Origin: Peptococcaceae bacterium
GTDB lineage: Bacteria; Bacillota; Desulfotomaculia; Desulfotomaculales; Desulfocucumaceae
Assembly: GCA_013336365.1 (NCBI GenBank)
Contig: JAAXTT010000088.1
Span: 1-6,191, forward strand
Direction of reading: 5' to 3'
DNA length: 6,191 nt
Of this stretch, positions 1 through 6,191 are shown piece after piece (position 1 is the first letter of the stretch; each line of letters opens with the position of its first letter). Both the position numbers and the translations under genes were made by a program. Under the pieces are notes generated by a model. It did not search any database. It was not told the DNA's origin and worked only from the letters and a program-made list of their open reading frames with translations.

Positions 1-117
1 ATAGTTTTTTTCAACTATTTATAAAGTATTTTTATTTATTTCTTTGATTTTACAGACATTTCTACATCTTGATAATATGTACAAGTTTTATTCTATATCT
101 GGATTTAATAATTTATT
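1..117. other. AT-rich non-coding edge region
   Basis: This stretch lies beyond the terminator of the operon and is very AT-rich, with long T and A runs. I see no open reading frame, tRNA or convincing promoter in it. The first 18 bases form a small inverted repeat: ATAGTT (1-6) and AACTAT (13-18) around a six-base T-rich loop. It touches the window edge, so its full extent is unknown. Confidence 0.5.
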
Positions 118-153
118 AAACAAAAATGCCTCACCACAATTAAGTGGCAAGGC
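118..153 (-). terminator. Rho-independent terminator of the operon
   Basis: Read on the minus strand, arms GCCTTGCCAC (153-144) and GTGGTGAGGC (137-128) form a 10-bp stem with two internal G-U wobbles and a six-base loop (143-138). The stem is followed at once by ATTTTTGTTT (127-118). GC-rich stem, short loop and T-tract are all present. It starts 34 nt after the stop codon of the PHP gene, the right place to end the whole minus-strand operon. The other side of the stem has no T-tract, so it should act in one direction only. Confidence 0.85.
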
Positions 154-823
154 GGTCAGTTGAATCGTGCTGTCCTGTTTCCAATAATCACAGAGAGGAA
201 AACTTTATCCTTCTTTTCTCAAAGGAAGCTATCTCAGAATATCCTGCCAGCTGCAGCAATTCCTTAGCCCTGTCAAAAGAAAAACCAATCTGTTCCGGAA
301 AATGGGCATCTGAACCCACACTAGCCGGAACACCTTCTTTAAAACAGGCTCTCAAAAAATCCAAAGACGGGTATATTTCTCCACAGTCCCAACGAAGACC
401 GGCAGTATTTACTTCAATACAAACACCACCTATAGCAAATGCCTTGGCTGCCTGATGATAAAGTGCGGTCAAATCCCCTTTAGGCCGGTGGCCAAATTTT
501 TTTATTAAATCCGGATGACCTATAATATCAAAGATCCCTGATGTAGCAGCTTGACAAATAAGCTCAAAATAACTCCTATAAACCTGGTCTATATCCTGAG
601 AATCATATTGCTCAACATACCCTGGATGGTCAAATGCCCAATCATCAAGGAAGTGAACGGAGCCAATAATATAATCGAAAGGTAGATCTGCTATTAATTT
701 CCTAGCTTCCCTTTCATATCCCGGAATATAATCCAGCTCTATTCCCAGGCGAATAGTCAATTGCCTGTTGTCAGCAGCCAAATCTAAAATCTCTCTGACA
801 TAATCCCTTAGTTCTGTCTCCTT

Positions 824-836
824 CATAGCAACCTCC
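824..836 (-). promoter_or_regulatory. Internal Shine-Dalgarno and ATG after the nonsense codon
   Basis: GGAGG (836-832) lies 5 nt before an in-frame ATG (826-824), 13 codons downstream of the TAA in the PHP gene. This is as strong as the ribosome sites of the genuine starts in this window. It could let ribosomes re-initiate and make residues 57-268 as a separate polypeptide. The same bases encode P-E-V-A-M in the uninterrupted frame, so the match may be accidental. Confidence 0.4.
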
Positions 837-878
837 GGATCTCTCTCCTCGACGGGAAGCCATTACATAGGGGCGTGG

Positions 879-900
879 TCAGAGAAACCTATTTCTCTGA
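879..900 (-). repeat. Perfect 9-bp inverted repeat within the PHP gene
   Basis: TCAGAGAAA (879-887) and TTTCTCTGA (892-900) are perfect complements around a four-base loop. In the transcript this hairpin ends 13 nt before the internal TAA codon. It encodes the conserved region just before and at the SDH metal motif. No T-tract follows, so it is not a terminator. A role in translation cannot be shown from sequence; it may be chance. Confidence 0.5.
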
Positions 901-993
901 GGTTCTTACTAATTGCAAAATTTATATAGTCTTGAAGCTCTCCTTTGGCGTGACCACATCTAACAGTATGAATATGATAATCTCCGGTAATCA

Positions 994-2064
994 TCAAAGC
1001 ATCTCCTTAACCTTGGCAGAAACCTCTTTAGTCAAATTGTGAATCCTCACCGCCAGATCAGGCTCCAGCAAACCTGTGCCACAGGCTGGAGTTATCATAA
1101 TTTGGGCTAGCAGCTCAGATGTGGCAATACCTCGTGAAGCAAGCTGAGAAAATAATGTCTTCAATCTGTCAAGCAGACTTTGAGCGGTTTCGGTTAAAGC
1201 ACTCTCATTAGTGGGTACTATCCCCAAAGCCAACACGCCTCCTTTGTTGATGAACTCTTTTAGTTCACTGGCAAAGGGTAGTAGGGAATCAGAAAAGCTA
1301 TAAACATCCAGATTAACTATTTCCAAATTGCATTGATAAAGTATCGACCAATCAATAGCGTCACAGGAATGGACACCGGCTATGGCTTTTGCGATATGAA
1401 TTTGCTCAAATATTTCATCCAAGTCACTTTTGATCATTTCCTTTGAAACTGTAATATAGTCTGATTTTCCATATACTCCTATTCCCGGTTCATCAATAAA
1501 TATTATTGCCGGAAGTCCTAATTCACTAAGCCTGTTCGCCTGCCAACGACCGTGAATAGCCAATGTTTTTACGATTAGATCTCTGAGCTGGTCATTATAA
1601 TAAGCAAATTTTCCTTGGGGATCCTTTAAATTAAATCCTATTGTCAAAGGACCTGCCATATGCCCCTTCAAATAACGCACACCCTTAATTCCCTTTTCCT
1701 CAATATAATCTAAATACGCATAAAACCCTGAGGCAGCCTGCGGCGGCAGAGCAAATGCATCAATAGCTTGTTGGTCTCCTTCCACTGCAGAAAGATAAAT
1801 TGAATAAAATTTAGTCAGACTCTCTTCCCAGTCCATGCTGTCAGTACAGAAAAACGCCTTGTTTCCATCTATCTGAATCAAACCTGCTTCCACCAATGGG
1901 GTTAAAAACTGGAATACAAAGCCTTCTGCACTACCCTTTAAAGGTAGCTGAGGCCAGTAAGGAATTTCAGGCATATTTTCAAAAATAATCTCCAAGGCAT
2001 CCTTCGGGTTGATATATGGCATACTACCTATGCCTGTTTGCAAACCTGCAGGCTTAAAATACAA
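994..2064 (-). CDS. Core MetE-like methyltransferase (UROD/MetE superfamily, MetE C-terminal domain only)
   Basis: This 356-residue protein matches the C-terminal catalytic barrel of cobalamin-independent methionine synthase and lacks the N-terminal half of full MetE (about 750 residues). Counting from the TTG at 2064, visible motifs are TGIGSMP near 10-16, GHMAGPLT near 134-141, IDEPGIG near 190-196 (compare IDEPALR in MetE), H232-S-C234 and C328 in TPACGTG. The His, Cys and Cys correspond to the MetE zinc ligands that activate the homocysteine thiol; the fourth ligand, Glu in MetE, aligns by eye with D253 (NLDVYS). The likely role is zinc-dependent methyl transfer to a thiol, possibly homocysteine. 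Some stand-alone core MetE proteins take methyl groups from corrinoid carriers rather than folate; whether this one does is unknown. I prefer TTG 2064 because AAGGAAGG (2080-2073) lies 8 nt before it; GTG 2073 overlaps that site and would add three residues. The TGA overlaps the next ATG by one base, so the two are probably translationally coupled. Confidence 0.75.
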   Translation of the reverse strand: MYFKPAGLQTGIGSMPYINPKDALEIIFENMPEIPYWPQLPLKGSAEGFVFQFLTPLVEAGLIQIDGNKAFFCTDSMDWEESLTKFYSIYLSAVEGDQQAIDAFALPPQAASGFYAYLDYIEEKGIKGVRYLKGHMAGPLTIGFNLKDPQGKFAYYNDQLRDLIVKTLAIHGRWQANRLSELGLPAIIFIDEPGIGVYGKSDYITVSKEMIKSDLDEIFEQIHIAKAIAGVHSCDAIDWSILYQCNLEIVNLDVYSFSDSLLPFASELKEFINKGGVLALGIVPTNESALTETAQSLLDRLKTLFSQLASRGIATSELLAQIMITPACGTGLLEPDLAVRIHNLTKEVSAKVKEML

Positions 2065-2119
2065 AGCAAACACCTTCCTTTTTCAATATAGTAGGCAACA
2101 ATACACTAAATGCCATTTA

Positions 2120-2557
2120 TTATTTACACTCACTGCAATGACCAAATATTTTAAGCTGATGGTCTAAAACCTTAAAGGATAATTCCCTACTGACCCTAGC
2201 TTCCAAATCATCAAGAAGGTCTTCGGCCATCTCCAATATTTTTCCACATTTGAGACATATAATGTGATGATGATGATGTCCTTCATTTTTAGAATCAATA
2301 CACTCATAGCGCATACGACCGTCACCGAAATCCATAGAACAAACAATACCAAAGCCCGAAAAAAGCTCCAAGGTCCTGTATACAGTTGCCAACCCTACAT
2401 CAGGCTCTTTTTCTTTAACAAGATTATATACCTCTTCTGCACTAAGATGCTTATCCTTGTTATCCCACAACACACCTAAAACAGCTTTCCTTCGGTGAGT
2501 CAATTTAAAATCACCATTTTTTAGTGTTTTTTCAACATCCTTAATATAATTTTGCAA
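2120..2557 (-). CDS. fur: Fur-family ferric uptake regulator
   Basis: This is a DNA-binding metalloregulator of the Fur family, about 145 residues. Counting from TTG 2557, an N-terminal winged helix begins at KLTHRR, and the recognition helix GLATVYRTLELF lies near 55-66. A five-histidine run (94-98) opens the metal-sensing and dimerisation domain. Two CxxC pairs, C101/C104 and C141/C144, should form the structural zinc site. Fur, Zur and PerR are hard to separate by sequence alone. The feoAB genes and Fur-like operator in the same transcript favour iron-responsive Fur. I prefer the TTG because GGAGGTG (2570-2564) is placed 8 nt before it. The alternative ATG at 2584 overlaps the dacF stop by four bases (ATGA) but has no Shine-Dalgarno, and would add nine residues. 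It follows dacF after 23 nt with no terminator, so it is probably controlled by its own target promoter upstream of feoA. Confidence 0.9.
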   Translation of the reverse strand: MQNYIKDVEKTLKNGDFKLTHRRKAVLGVLWDNKDKHLSAEEVYNLVKEKEPDVGLATVYRTLELFSGFGIVCSMDFGDGRMRYECIDSKNEGHHHHHIICLKCGKILEMAEDLLDDLEARVSRELSFKVLDHQLKIFGHCSECK

Positions 2558-2580
2558 TTGGCCCACCTCCGGATATTTTA

Positions 2581-3840
2581 TCATATATATTTATTTTTAT
2601 ATAAATTCTCCTGATAGATCCTTCTTTTTCTCTGATTATAGTATTGTTTGCGCTTATAACCTGCAATAATGCTTTTTAATACCAACAGGGCAATTATCAT
2701 TGCCGTTCCCTTCCATAAACTAAAGAAGGGAGTCCTGTCCACTGAGCGATCAGAAAGCAAATTTATTCTGCCAACTTCCTTACCCTCTATGTAAAAGGCC
2801 ATTTCACCTATTTTTTGCCCTTTTTTGATGGGTGCCTCTATCTCCTCTTCCAATAGAATCTTACTTTCCTGAGAAGGTTTTATCCCATTTTTAGGAAAAT
2901 TGTAATAATAATCCTCTGCTACAACTGCCCCTACTAAGCCAACAACACCCTTTTTCACCTTTACCGAACCCTGCTCGGAATCCTTTTCAGCCAATTGCAG
3001 CTGAGCAAATTCATTAAAGGCAAAGTCAAACAGGGTTGCTGAATCAGTAAAAATACCACTTCGGTCAGTGTTCATTATTACTGCCAAATACTCTCTACCC
3101 TCTCTTTGCACACTGGATACCAAGCAGCTTCCTGCCACATCGGTATATCCGGTCTTTATGCCATTAGCTCCGGAATAACTGAACATTGAATACGGAGAGA
3201 TAAGCTTATTGTAATTGACATAGTCCTCCTGGGGTATTCCCTTCACCTCTTTAGGCAGGTTCCTGGATATATGATAGGAGTAGGTCCCCACCAATCTCCT
3301 AAAATTTTTATTTTTCATAGCTTCTCTGGCTATTATGGCCATGTCTTCTGCAGTTGTGTAATGCTCCGGAGAATGTAGTCCATGAGGTGATACAAAGTTG
3401 CTATGGACTGCCCCCAGAGAGTGAGCCTCTTCATTCATTAAATCAGCAAAGCCTTGCTGAGATCCTGCCAAATGCTCTGCTATTGCCATGGCTGCATCAT
3501 TTGCAGAGGAGAGCATTGCCGCATATAGCAAATCCTCAAGACTAATAATTTCATTCTCCTGTAAACCAACCGCTGAACCATCCACTAAAACTGCATTTCG
3601 GGACACAACTACTTTGTCATTAAGATTACCTTTTTTTACTGCTATAAGGGCAGTCAATATTTTTGTAGTGCTTGCCGGATAGATTATTTCCTTTGCTGCC
3701 TTTTCATATAAGACCTGACCATTTCTTATATCTACTAAAATAGCATTTTTAGCACTGACCTCTGGCTTAGCTATTCCTTGGGCAGAAAAAACAAATAAGC
3801 AACAAATAATGCTTACAACTATGGAAATTTTTTTCTTCAT
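2581..3840 (-). CDS. dacF: D-alanyl-D-alanine carboxypeptidase, low-molecular-weight PBP (DacF/PBP5 type)
   Basis: This 419-residue serine peptidase (family S11) removes the terminal D-alanine from peptidoglycan stem peptides on the outer face of the membrane. A signal peptide covers about 1-24 (basic KKK, hydrophobic core, likely cut after QGIA). All three catalytic motifs of the penicillin-binding fold are intact: S57-T-T-K60, S112-A-N114 and K229-T-G231. A beta-rich PBP5-like C-terminal domain spans about 280-365. A membrane helix near 376-395 is followed by a lysine-, arginine- and tyrosine-rich tail that should be cytoplasmic, so the protein is anchored at its C-terminus by a full transmembrane segment. 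The ATG has GAGGGG (3851-3846) 5 nt before it and follows the feoB stop by only 17 nt. Its place inside an iron-uptake and fur operon is unusual; in Bacillus dacF precedes the spoIIA genes. The enzyme class is secure, but the exact paralog name (DacA, DacB or DacF) is a guess. Confidence 0.9.
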   Translation of the reverse strand: MKKKISIVVSIICCLFVFSAQGIAKPEVSAKNAILVDIRNGQVLYEKAAKEIIYPASTTKILTALIAVKKGNLNDKVVVSRNAVLVDGSAVGLQENEIISLEDLLYAAMLSSANDAAMAIAEHLAGSQQGFADLMNEEAHSLGAVHSNFVSPHGLHSPEHYTTAEDMAIIAREAMKNKNFRRLVGTYSYHISRNLPKEVKGIPQEDYVNYNKLISPYSMFSYSGANGIKTGYTDVAGSCLVSSVQREGREYLAVIMNTDRSGIFTDSATLFDFAFNEFAQLQLAEKDSEQGSVKVKKGVVGLVGAVVAEDYYYNFPKNGIKPSQESKILLEEEIEAPIKKGQKIGEMAFYIEGKEVGRINLLSDRSVDRTPFFSLWKGTAMIIALLVLKSIIAGYKRKQYYNQRKRRIYQENLYKNKYI

Positions 3841-3857
3841 TATTACCCCTCACACCG

Positions 3858-5846
3858 TTATTCTTTATGCAAACTTTTATTGTTCCTATAGTTAAATGGC
3901 CTGGCCTTTCTTCGTCCGAAAACTATAAGAAAGCACAAGACCAGCAGTAAAATAAAAATCATTAGCATCAAGGAATAGCCACCTACCCAAAAATCAAGGA
4001 GCATTAACAGGTTTGAAATCAACCCTCCAATAAGAAAGGACAAAATAAACACCGAAATCCATATAAACAAACCTTCCCTCCAGCCCCTCTCTTTGAAAAT
4101 CACCATAACTGATGCAATACAGGGAACAAAAAGGGTCAGAGTAATCATCATGACAAATACCTGAACATTTGTCATAGGAAAATCCAATATTCCTGCAGGA
4201 CCAAACTCTCTTCTAATAAATCCCATTATAAAAGCACTGGCCGATTCCTTGGGTAGATTAAGCCATCCAACAGTTACCGGCTCAAGATAATTTTCCAGCA
4301 GATCAAGAATACCATTTATTTTCAGAAGACTTAACACAAGTGTTCCCACTAAAAATAAGGGAAAGGCTTCCTTTAGAAAATGCCAGGATCTTATCCCTGT
4401 TTTTATCAAAACATTGCTCATTTTCGGAAAACGCAAAGGTGGAATTTCCATCAATAATGGTGTTGAAAACCCCGGCAGTATTTTTGACAGGACAATTCCG
4501 GCCATAGCTAAAACAACAATAACAACCAGGGCATAAAGTGCAAAGAAAATTCCTCCTTGGCCAGCCATAATAGCCGCCACCATAGCAAGCTGTGCAGAGC
4601 ACGGAACCGCAAGAGAAAGAACAAAGATAGCAATTCTTCTCTCCCTGTCACTGGGCAGTATCCTGGTAGTGATTATAGCGGCAGTTACACAACCAAATCC
4701 TAGGACCAAGGGTATTACTGACAAACCATTAAGACCAATTATTGAGAGCATGCGATCCATTAATGTTGCTACCCGGGAAAGATAGCCGGTGTCCTCCAAG
4801 AAGGATAGTACTAGAAAAAATCCCGCTACCAATGGAGTAAGCAAACCTACAACATAGGTTATCGTCATCGTGACAAGACCGAATTGTCCGGCCAATACTT
4901 CATAAACCAAAGAACCCGGTTTGAAATATACCGATAATGTGGAGCGAACAAATGGCTGAAAGTATCCCTGCATAATTGTATTCTCAATAAATCCGACCAC
5001 TACTTGGGCAAAAAATACCCCCACGGCCAAATAAACCAGAAATAATACCAAAATCATTATAGGAAAGCCTGTAGCAGGCCTTATCATTATATTTCCGAGC
5101 CTGTCCAAAAAACTTGTTTTTAAACTATATTTTTCATAAATAAGAGGGACTATTTCATTGACTCTGTCTCGCCGTTTTTTATAAAGGGACATTCTGTCAT
5201 TGCCGGGAGAAAGGCCCAATTCCTTCGAGGTTGTTATATCACCCTCCAAAAGCAACAAGGCTGACGCTTCACTGGAGCCAAGCTCCTGGGCCATCTTATT
5301 TAATTTTTTGGCAAAGACAATATCCCTTATCCCTTTCTTTGCTTCCGGCAGTCTGGAAATCAAGATATCTAATCCTTTTTTATCCACTGCAGAGGTAGCA
5401 ACAACCGGGACACCCAAAATTTCCTCAAGCTTATCTGCATCAGCTCTTAGACCATATCTTTCAATTTCATCCTCCATATTCAAAGCCACTATCATAGGAA
5501 TACCCAAATCAATTATATGGAGAGTTAAAAACAAATCTCTTTCCAAATTGGACATATCAACAACGTTAATTACTAAATCTGCAGAAAGAATTAGGTCTCT
5601 AACTAGGCTCTCTTCACTGGAAAAGGATGAAACACCATAAACCCCGGGCGTATCAATCAAAATGTCTTTATCTAAACAGCTGTAGCAGGTATCTACAGTG
5701 GTACCGGGAAAATTGCTGACATCAGCAAAAAGACCGGTCAGACCGTTAAATAATGCAGTTTTTCCCACATTGGGATTGCCGGCAAGCAAAATACATTTGG
5801 CTTCTGAGCCGACTCCTGCCTTATTCTTAAATTCCTTGCAGTTCAA
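3858..5846 (-). CDS. feoB: Ferrous iron transport protein B (FeoB)
   Basis: FeoB is the membrane ferrous-iron transporter with an N-terminal cytoplasmic G domain. Counting from TTG 5846 (662 residues), the G motifs are GNPNVGKT (23-30), NFPGTT with the switch threonine near 49-50, DTPG (65-68), NMED (123-126) and TSA (151-153). A helical linker runs to about 245, then the membrane domain with GFGC (383-386), PCSA (415-418), RREFGPAG near 545-552 and the second PC pair (575-576), conserved parts of the FeoB pore. A hydrophobic helix near 625-643 and a basic tail end the protein; no Cys cluster follows. I prefer TTG 5846 because AGGCGG (5860-5855) lies 8 nt before it and it gives a short NCKEF-type leader. 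TTG 5921 would add 25 residues without recognisable homology and overlap feoA by 44 nt. There is no in-frame ATG or GTG near either. It lies between feoA (31-nt gap) and dacF (17-nt gap). No frameshift or missing motif is seen. Confidence 0.95.
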   Translation of the reverse strand: MNCKEFKNKAGVGSEAKCILLAGNPNVGKTALFNGLTGLFADVSNFPGTTVDTCYSCLDKDILIDTPGVYGVSSFSSEESLVRDLILSADLVINVVDMSNLERDLFLTLHIIDLGIPMIVALNMEDEIERYGLRADADKLEEILGVPVVATSAVDKKGLDILISRLPEAKKGIRDIVFAKKLNKMAQELGSSEASALLLLEGDITTSKELGLSPGNDRMSLYKKRRDRVNEIVPLIYEKYSLKTSFLDRLGNIMIRPATGFPIMILVLFLVYLAVGVFFAQVVVGFIENTIMQGYFQPFVRSTLSVYFKPGSLVYEVLAGQFGLVTMTITYVVGLLTPLVAGFFLVLSFLEDTGYLSRVATLMDRMLSIIGLNGLSVIPLVLGFGCVTAAIITTRILPSDRERRIAIFVLSLAVPCSAQLAMVAAIMAGQGGIFFALYALVVIVVLAMAGIVLSKILPGFSTPLLMEIPPLRFPKMSNVLIKTGIRSWHFLKEAFPLFLVGTLVLSLLKINGILDLLENYLEPVTVGWLNLPKESASAFIMGFIRREFGPAGILDFPMTNVQVFVMMITLTLFVPCIASVMVIFKERGWREGLFIWISVFILSFLIGGLISNLLMLLDFWVGGYSLMLMIFILLLVLCFLIVFGRRKARPFNYRNNKSLHKE

Positions 5847-5877
5847 AACTCCACCCGCCTCACCAGTCTTACTTGCT

Positions 5878-6168
5878 TTACCTATATTCGGAAAATTTCT
5901 CCTTATCGAATAACGCTTCAACCTGGATTTTATCTGCCAGCTCTCTGCCTATAGCAACACATACCCTGTTTCTGCAAACTATAACAGGACCTAAAGGAAT
6001 AGATTCTTTACAGGTTATTGTAATACCTTCAGTTAATCCTAAGCGAATTGCCTGAACCTTGATATAACCGGCAGGCAAAGATATGATTTTTGCGTTTTGT
6101 CCCCTTTTAATATCAGTAAGCCTCTGAATAACACCACCAAAGATAATAAAATATGTAGAAAACAACAA
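5878..6168 (-). CDS. feoA: Ferrous iron transport protein A (FeoA)
   Basis: FeoA is a small cytoplasmic SH3-like partner of FeoB. The family core is visible from about residue 14: LTDIKRGQNAKI, then IRLGLTEGITI, the IPLGPVIV strand and the final VCVAIGRELADKIQVE. Core length matches the usual FeoA of about 75 residues, plus about 13 extra residues at the N-terminus and a short charged tail. The start is uncertain. TTG 6168 is the most upstream conventional start codon in frame, but no Shine-Dalgarno precedes it. An ATT at 6129, with a weak GGTGG (6138-6134), would begin the protein at the family core, but ATT is a rare start. The frame stays open to the window edge without another start codon. 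It is the first gene of the visible operon and sits directly behind the Fur-box-like site, consistent with iron repression. Confidence 0.85.
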   Translation of the reverse strand: MLFSTYFIIFGGVIQRLTDIKRGQNAKIISLPAGYIKVQAIRLGLTEGITITCKESIPLGPVIVCRNRVCVAIGRELADKIQVEALFDKEKFSEYR

Positions 6169-6173
6169 TTGAT

Positions 6174-6191
6174 GCTGATGAGAATCATTAT
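6174..6191 (-). promoter_or_regulatory. Fur-box-like operator upstream of feoA
   Basis: The plus-strand bases GCTGATGAGAATCATTAT match 15 of the first 18 positions of the classical 19-bp Fur consensus GATAATGATAATCATTATC, including an unbroken AATCATTAT half-site. It lies 5 nt before the first possible feoA start codon and at the window edge, so the last consensus base and any overlapping promoter cannot be seen. Position before feoA and a fur gene in the same operon support an iron-responsive operator. I did not find a convincing -35/-10 pair inside the window; it probably lies beyond 6191. Confidence 0.65.

Larger units (their letters stand above)
188..994 (-). pseudogene. PHP-domain histidinol-phosphatase-like gene (HisJ/HisK family), interrupted by one in-frame TAA
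   Basis: The product resembles the PHP family of metal-dependent phosphoesterases, of which HisJ/HisK histidinol-phosphate phosphatase (histidine synthesis) is the best-known branch. The ATG at 994 overlaps the upstream stop by one base and has AAGGAG (1008-1003) 8 nt before it. Full-frame numbering gives the metal-binding motifs in order: H7-x-H9, H15, D39-H40 (SDHAP), E86 (GIELDY), H114 (GSVHF), H160 (GHPD), the IEVNTAG strand near 194-200, and D229-x-H231 (GSDAH). Codon 44 (865-863) is TAA, which would leave a 43-residue peptide. The frame then stays open for 224 codons to a TGA at 190-188. Re-initiation is possible at the in-frame ATG at 826, but that 212-residue product lacks HxH and SDH and should not be active alone. 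Histidinol phosphatase is a family-level guess; other PHP phosphoesterases look alike and no his genes are visible here. Alternatives to a pseudogene are a sequencing error or two-piece translation. Confidence 0.8.

Noticed and set aside
69..97. TTGATA followed by a TATA-like stretch on the plus strand, possible promoter
   Set aside because: The -10 match is poor in such AT-rich sequence, and the only DNA downstream is the terminator and antisense to the PHP gene.
144..455. Plus-strand open frame of 103 codons
   Set aside because: It lies antisense to the C-terminal part of the PHP gene and the terminator, has no recognisable domain, and the minus-strand frame carries clear family motifs.
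863..865. Selenocysteine or pyrrolysine at the internal stop of the PHP gene
   Set aside because: The codon is TAA, not TGA or TAG.
2108..2118. AAATGCCATTT palindrome between fur and the MetE-like gene
   Set aside because: Five-base arms around a single base are too short for a terminator, there is no T-tract, and the sequence is AT-rich.
2264..2278. GAT/ATG triplet repeat that could be read as a microsatellite or partial Fur box
   Set aside because: It is the coding sequence of the five-histidine run in Fur, a normal family feature, and lacks the Fur-box palindrome.
2635..2640. Perfect TATAAT on the minus strand about 80 nt before fur, a possible fur promoter
   Set aside because: It sits in dacF coding sequence, and no -35 resembling TTGACA lies at a suitable distance; there is no extended -10 TG either.
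4303..4602. Minus-strand open frame of 99 codons in a different frame from feoB
   Set aside because: It overlaps the FeoB membrane region, which has intact motifs in its own frame; it shows no start signal or domain.
5200..5640. Plus-strand open frame of 146 codons opposite feoB
   Set aside because: It is antisense to the FeoB G domain and is low-complexity Ser/Ile-rich; it looks like a shadow of the feoB codons.

Overview
The window carries one co-directional block of six genes on the minus strand, so transcription runs from position 6191 towards position 1. The AT-rich composition, Shine-Dalgarno sites about 8 nt before most starts, frequent TTG start codons and protein style (single-domain Fur, DacF-type carboxypeptidase, Firmicutes-type FeoB) suggest a Gram-positive anaerobe of the Clostridia. 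This is inferred from composition and family style; the species is not recognised.

In transcription order the layout is: a Fur-box-like operator at the right edge (6174-6191); feoA (to 5878); feoB (to 3858); a dacF-type D-alanyl-D-alanine carboxypeptidase (2581-3840); a fur-type metalloregulator (2120-2557 or 2584); a short 'core' MetE-like zinc methyltransferase without the MetE N-terminal half (994-2064 or 2073); and a PHP-domain histidinol-phosphatase-like gene (188-994). A good rho-independent terminator lies at 118-153. Gaps are 55 nt or less, one junction overlaps by 1 nt, and no terminator is visible between the genes. The whole block therefore reads as a single operon that starts with a Fur operator and ends at that terminator.

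The logic is mostly iron homeostasis: FeoA/FeoB import ferrous iron, and Fur encoded in the same transcript would close a feedback loop through the operator upstream of feoA. The carboxypeptidase between feoB and fur, and the MetE-like and PHP genes after fur, are less expected partners.

The most unusual observation is in the last gene. Its reading frame is intact over 268 codons except for a single in-frame TAA at codon 44, inside the conserved N-terminal metal-binding region. Everything downstream is open and keeps the family motifs. A strong Shine-Dalgarno and an in-frame ATG follow 13 codons after the stop. This is a recent nonsense mutation, a sequencing error, or a gene translated in two pieces. 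I found no CRISPR array, tRNA, rRNA, insertion sequence or clearly new multi-gene system.
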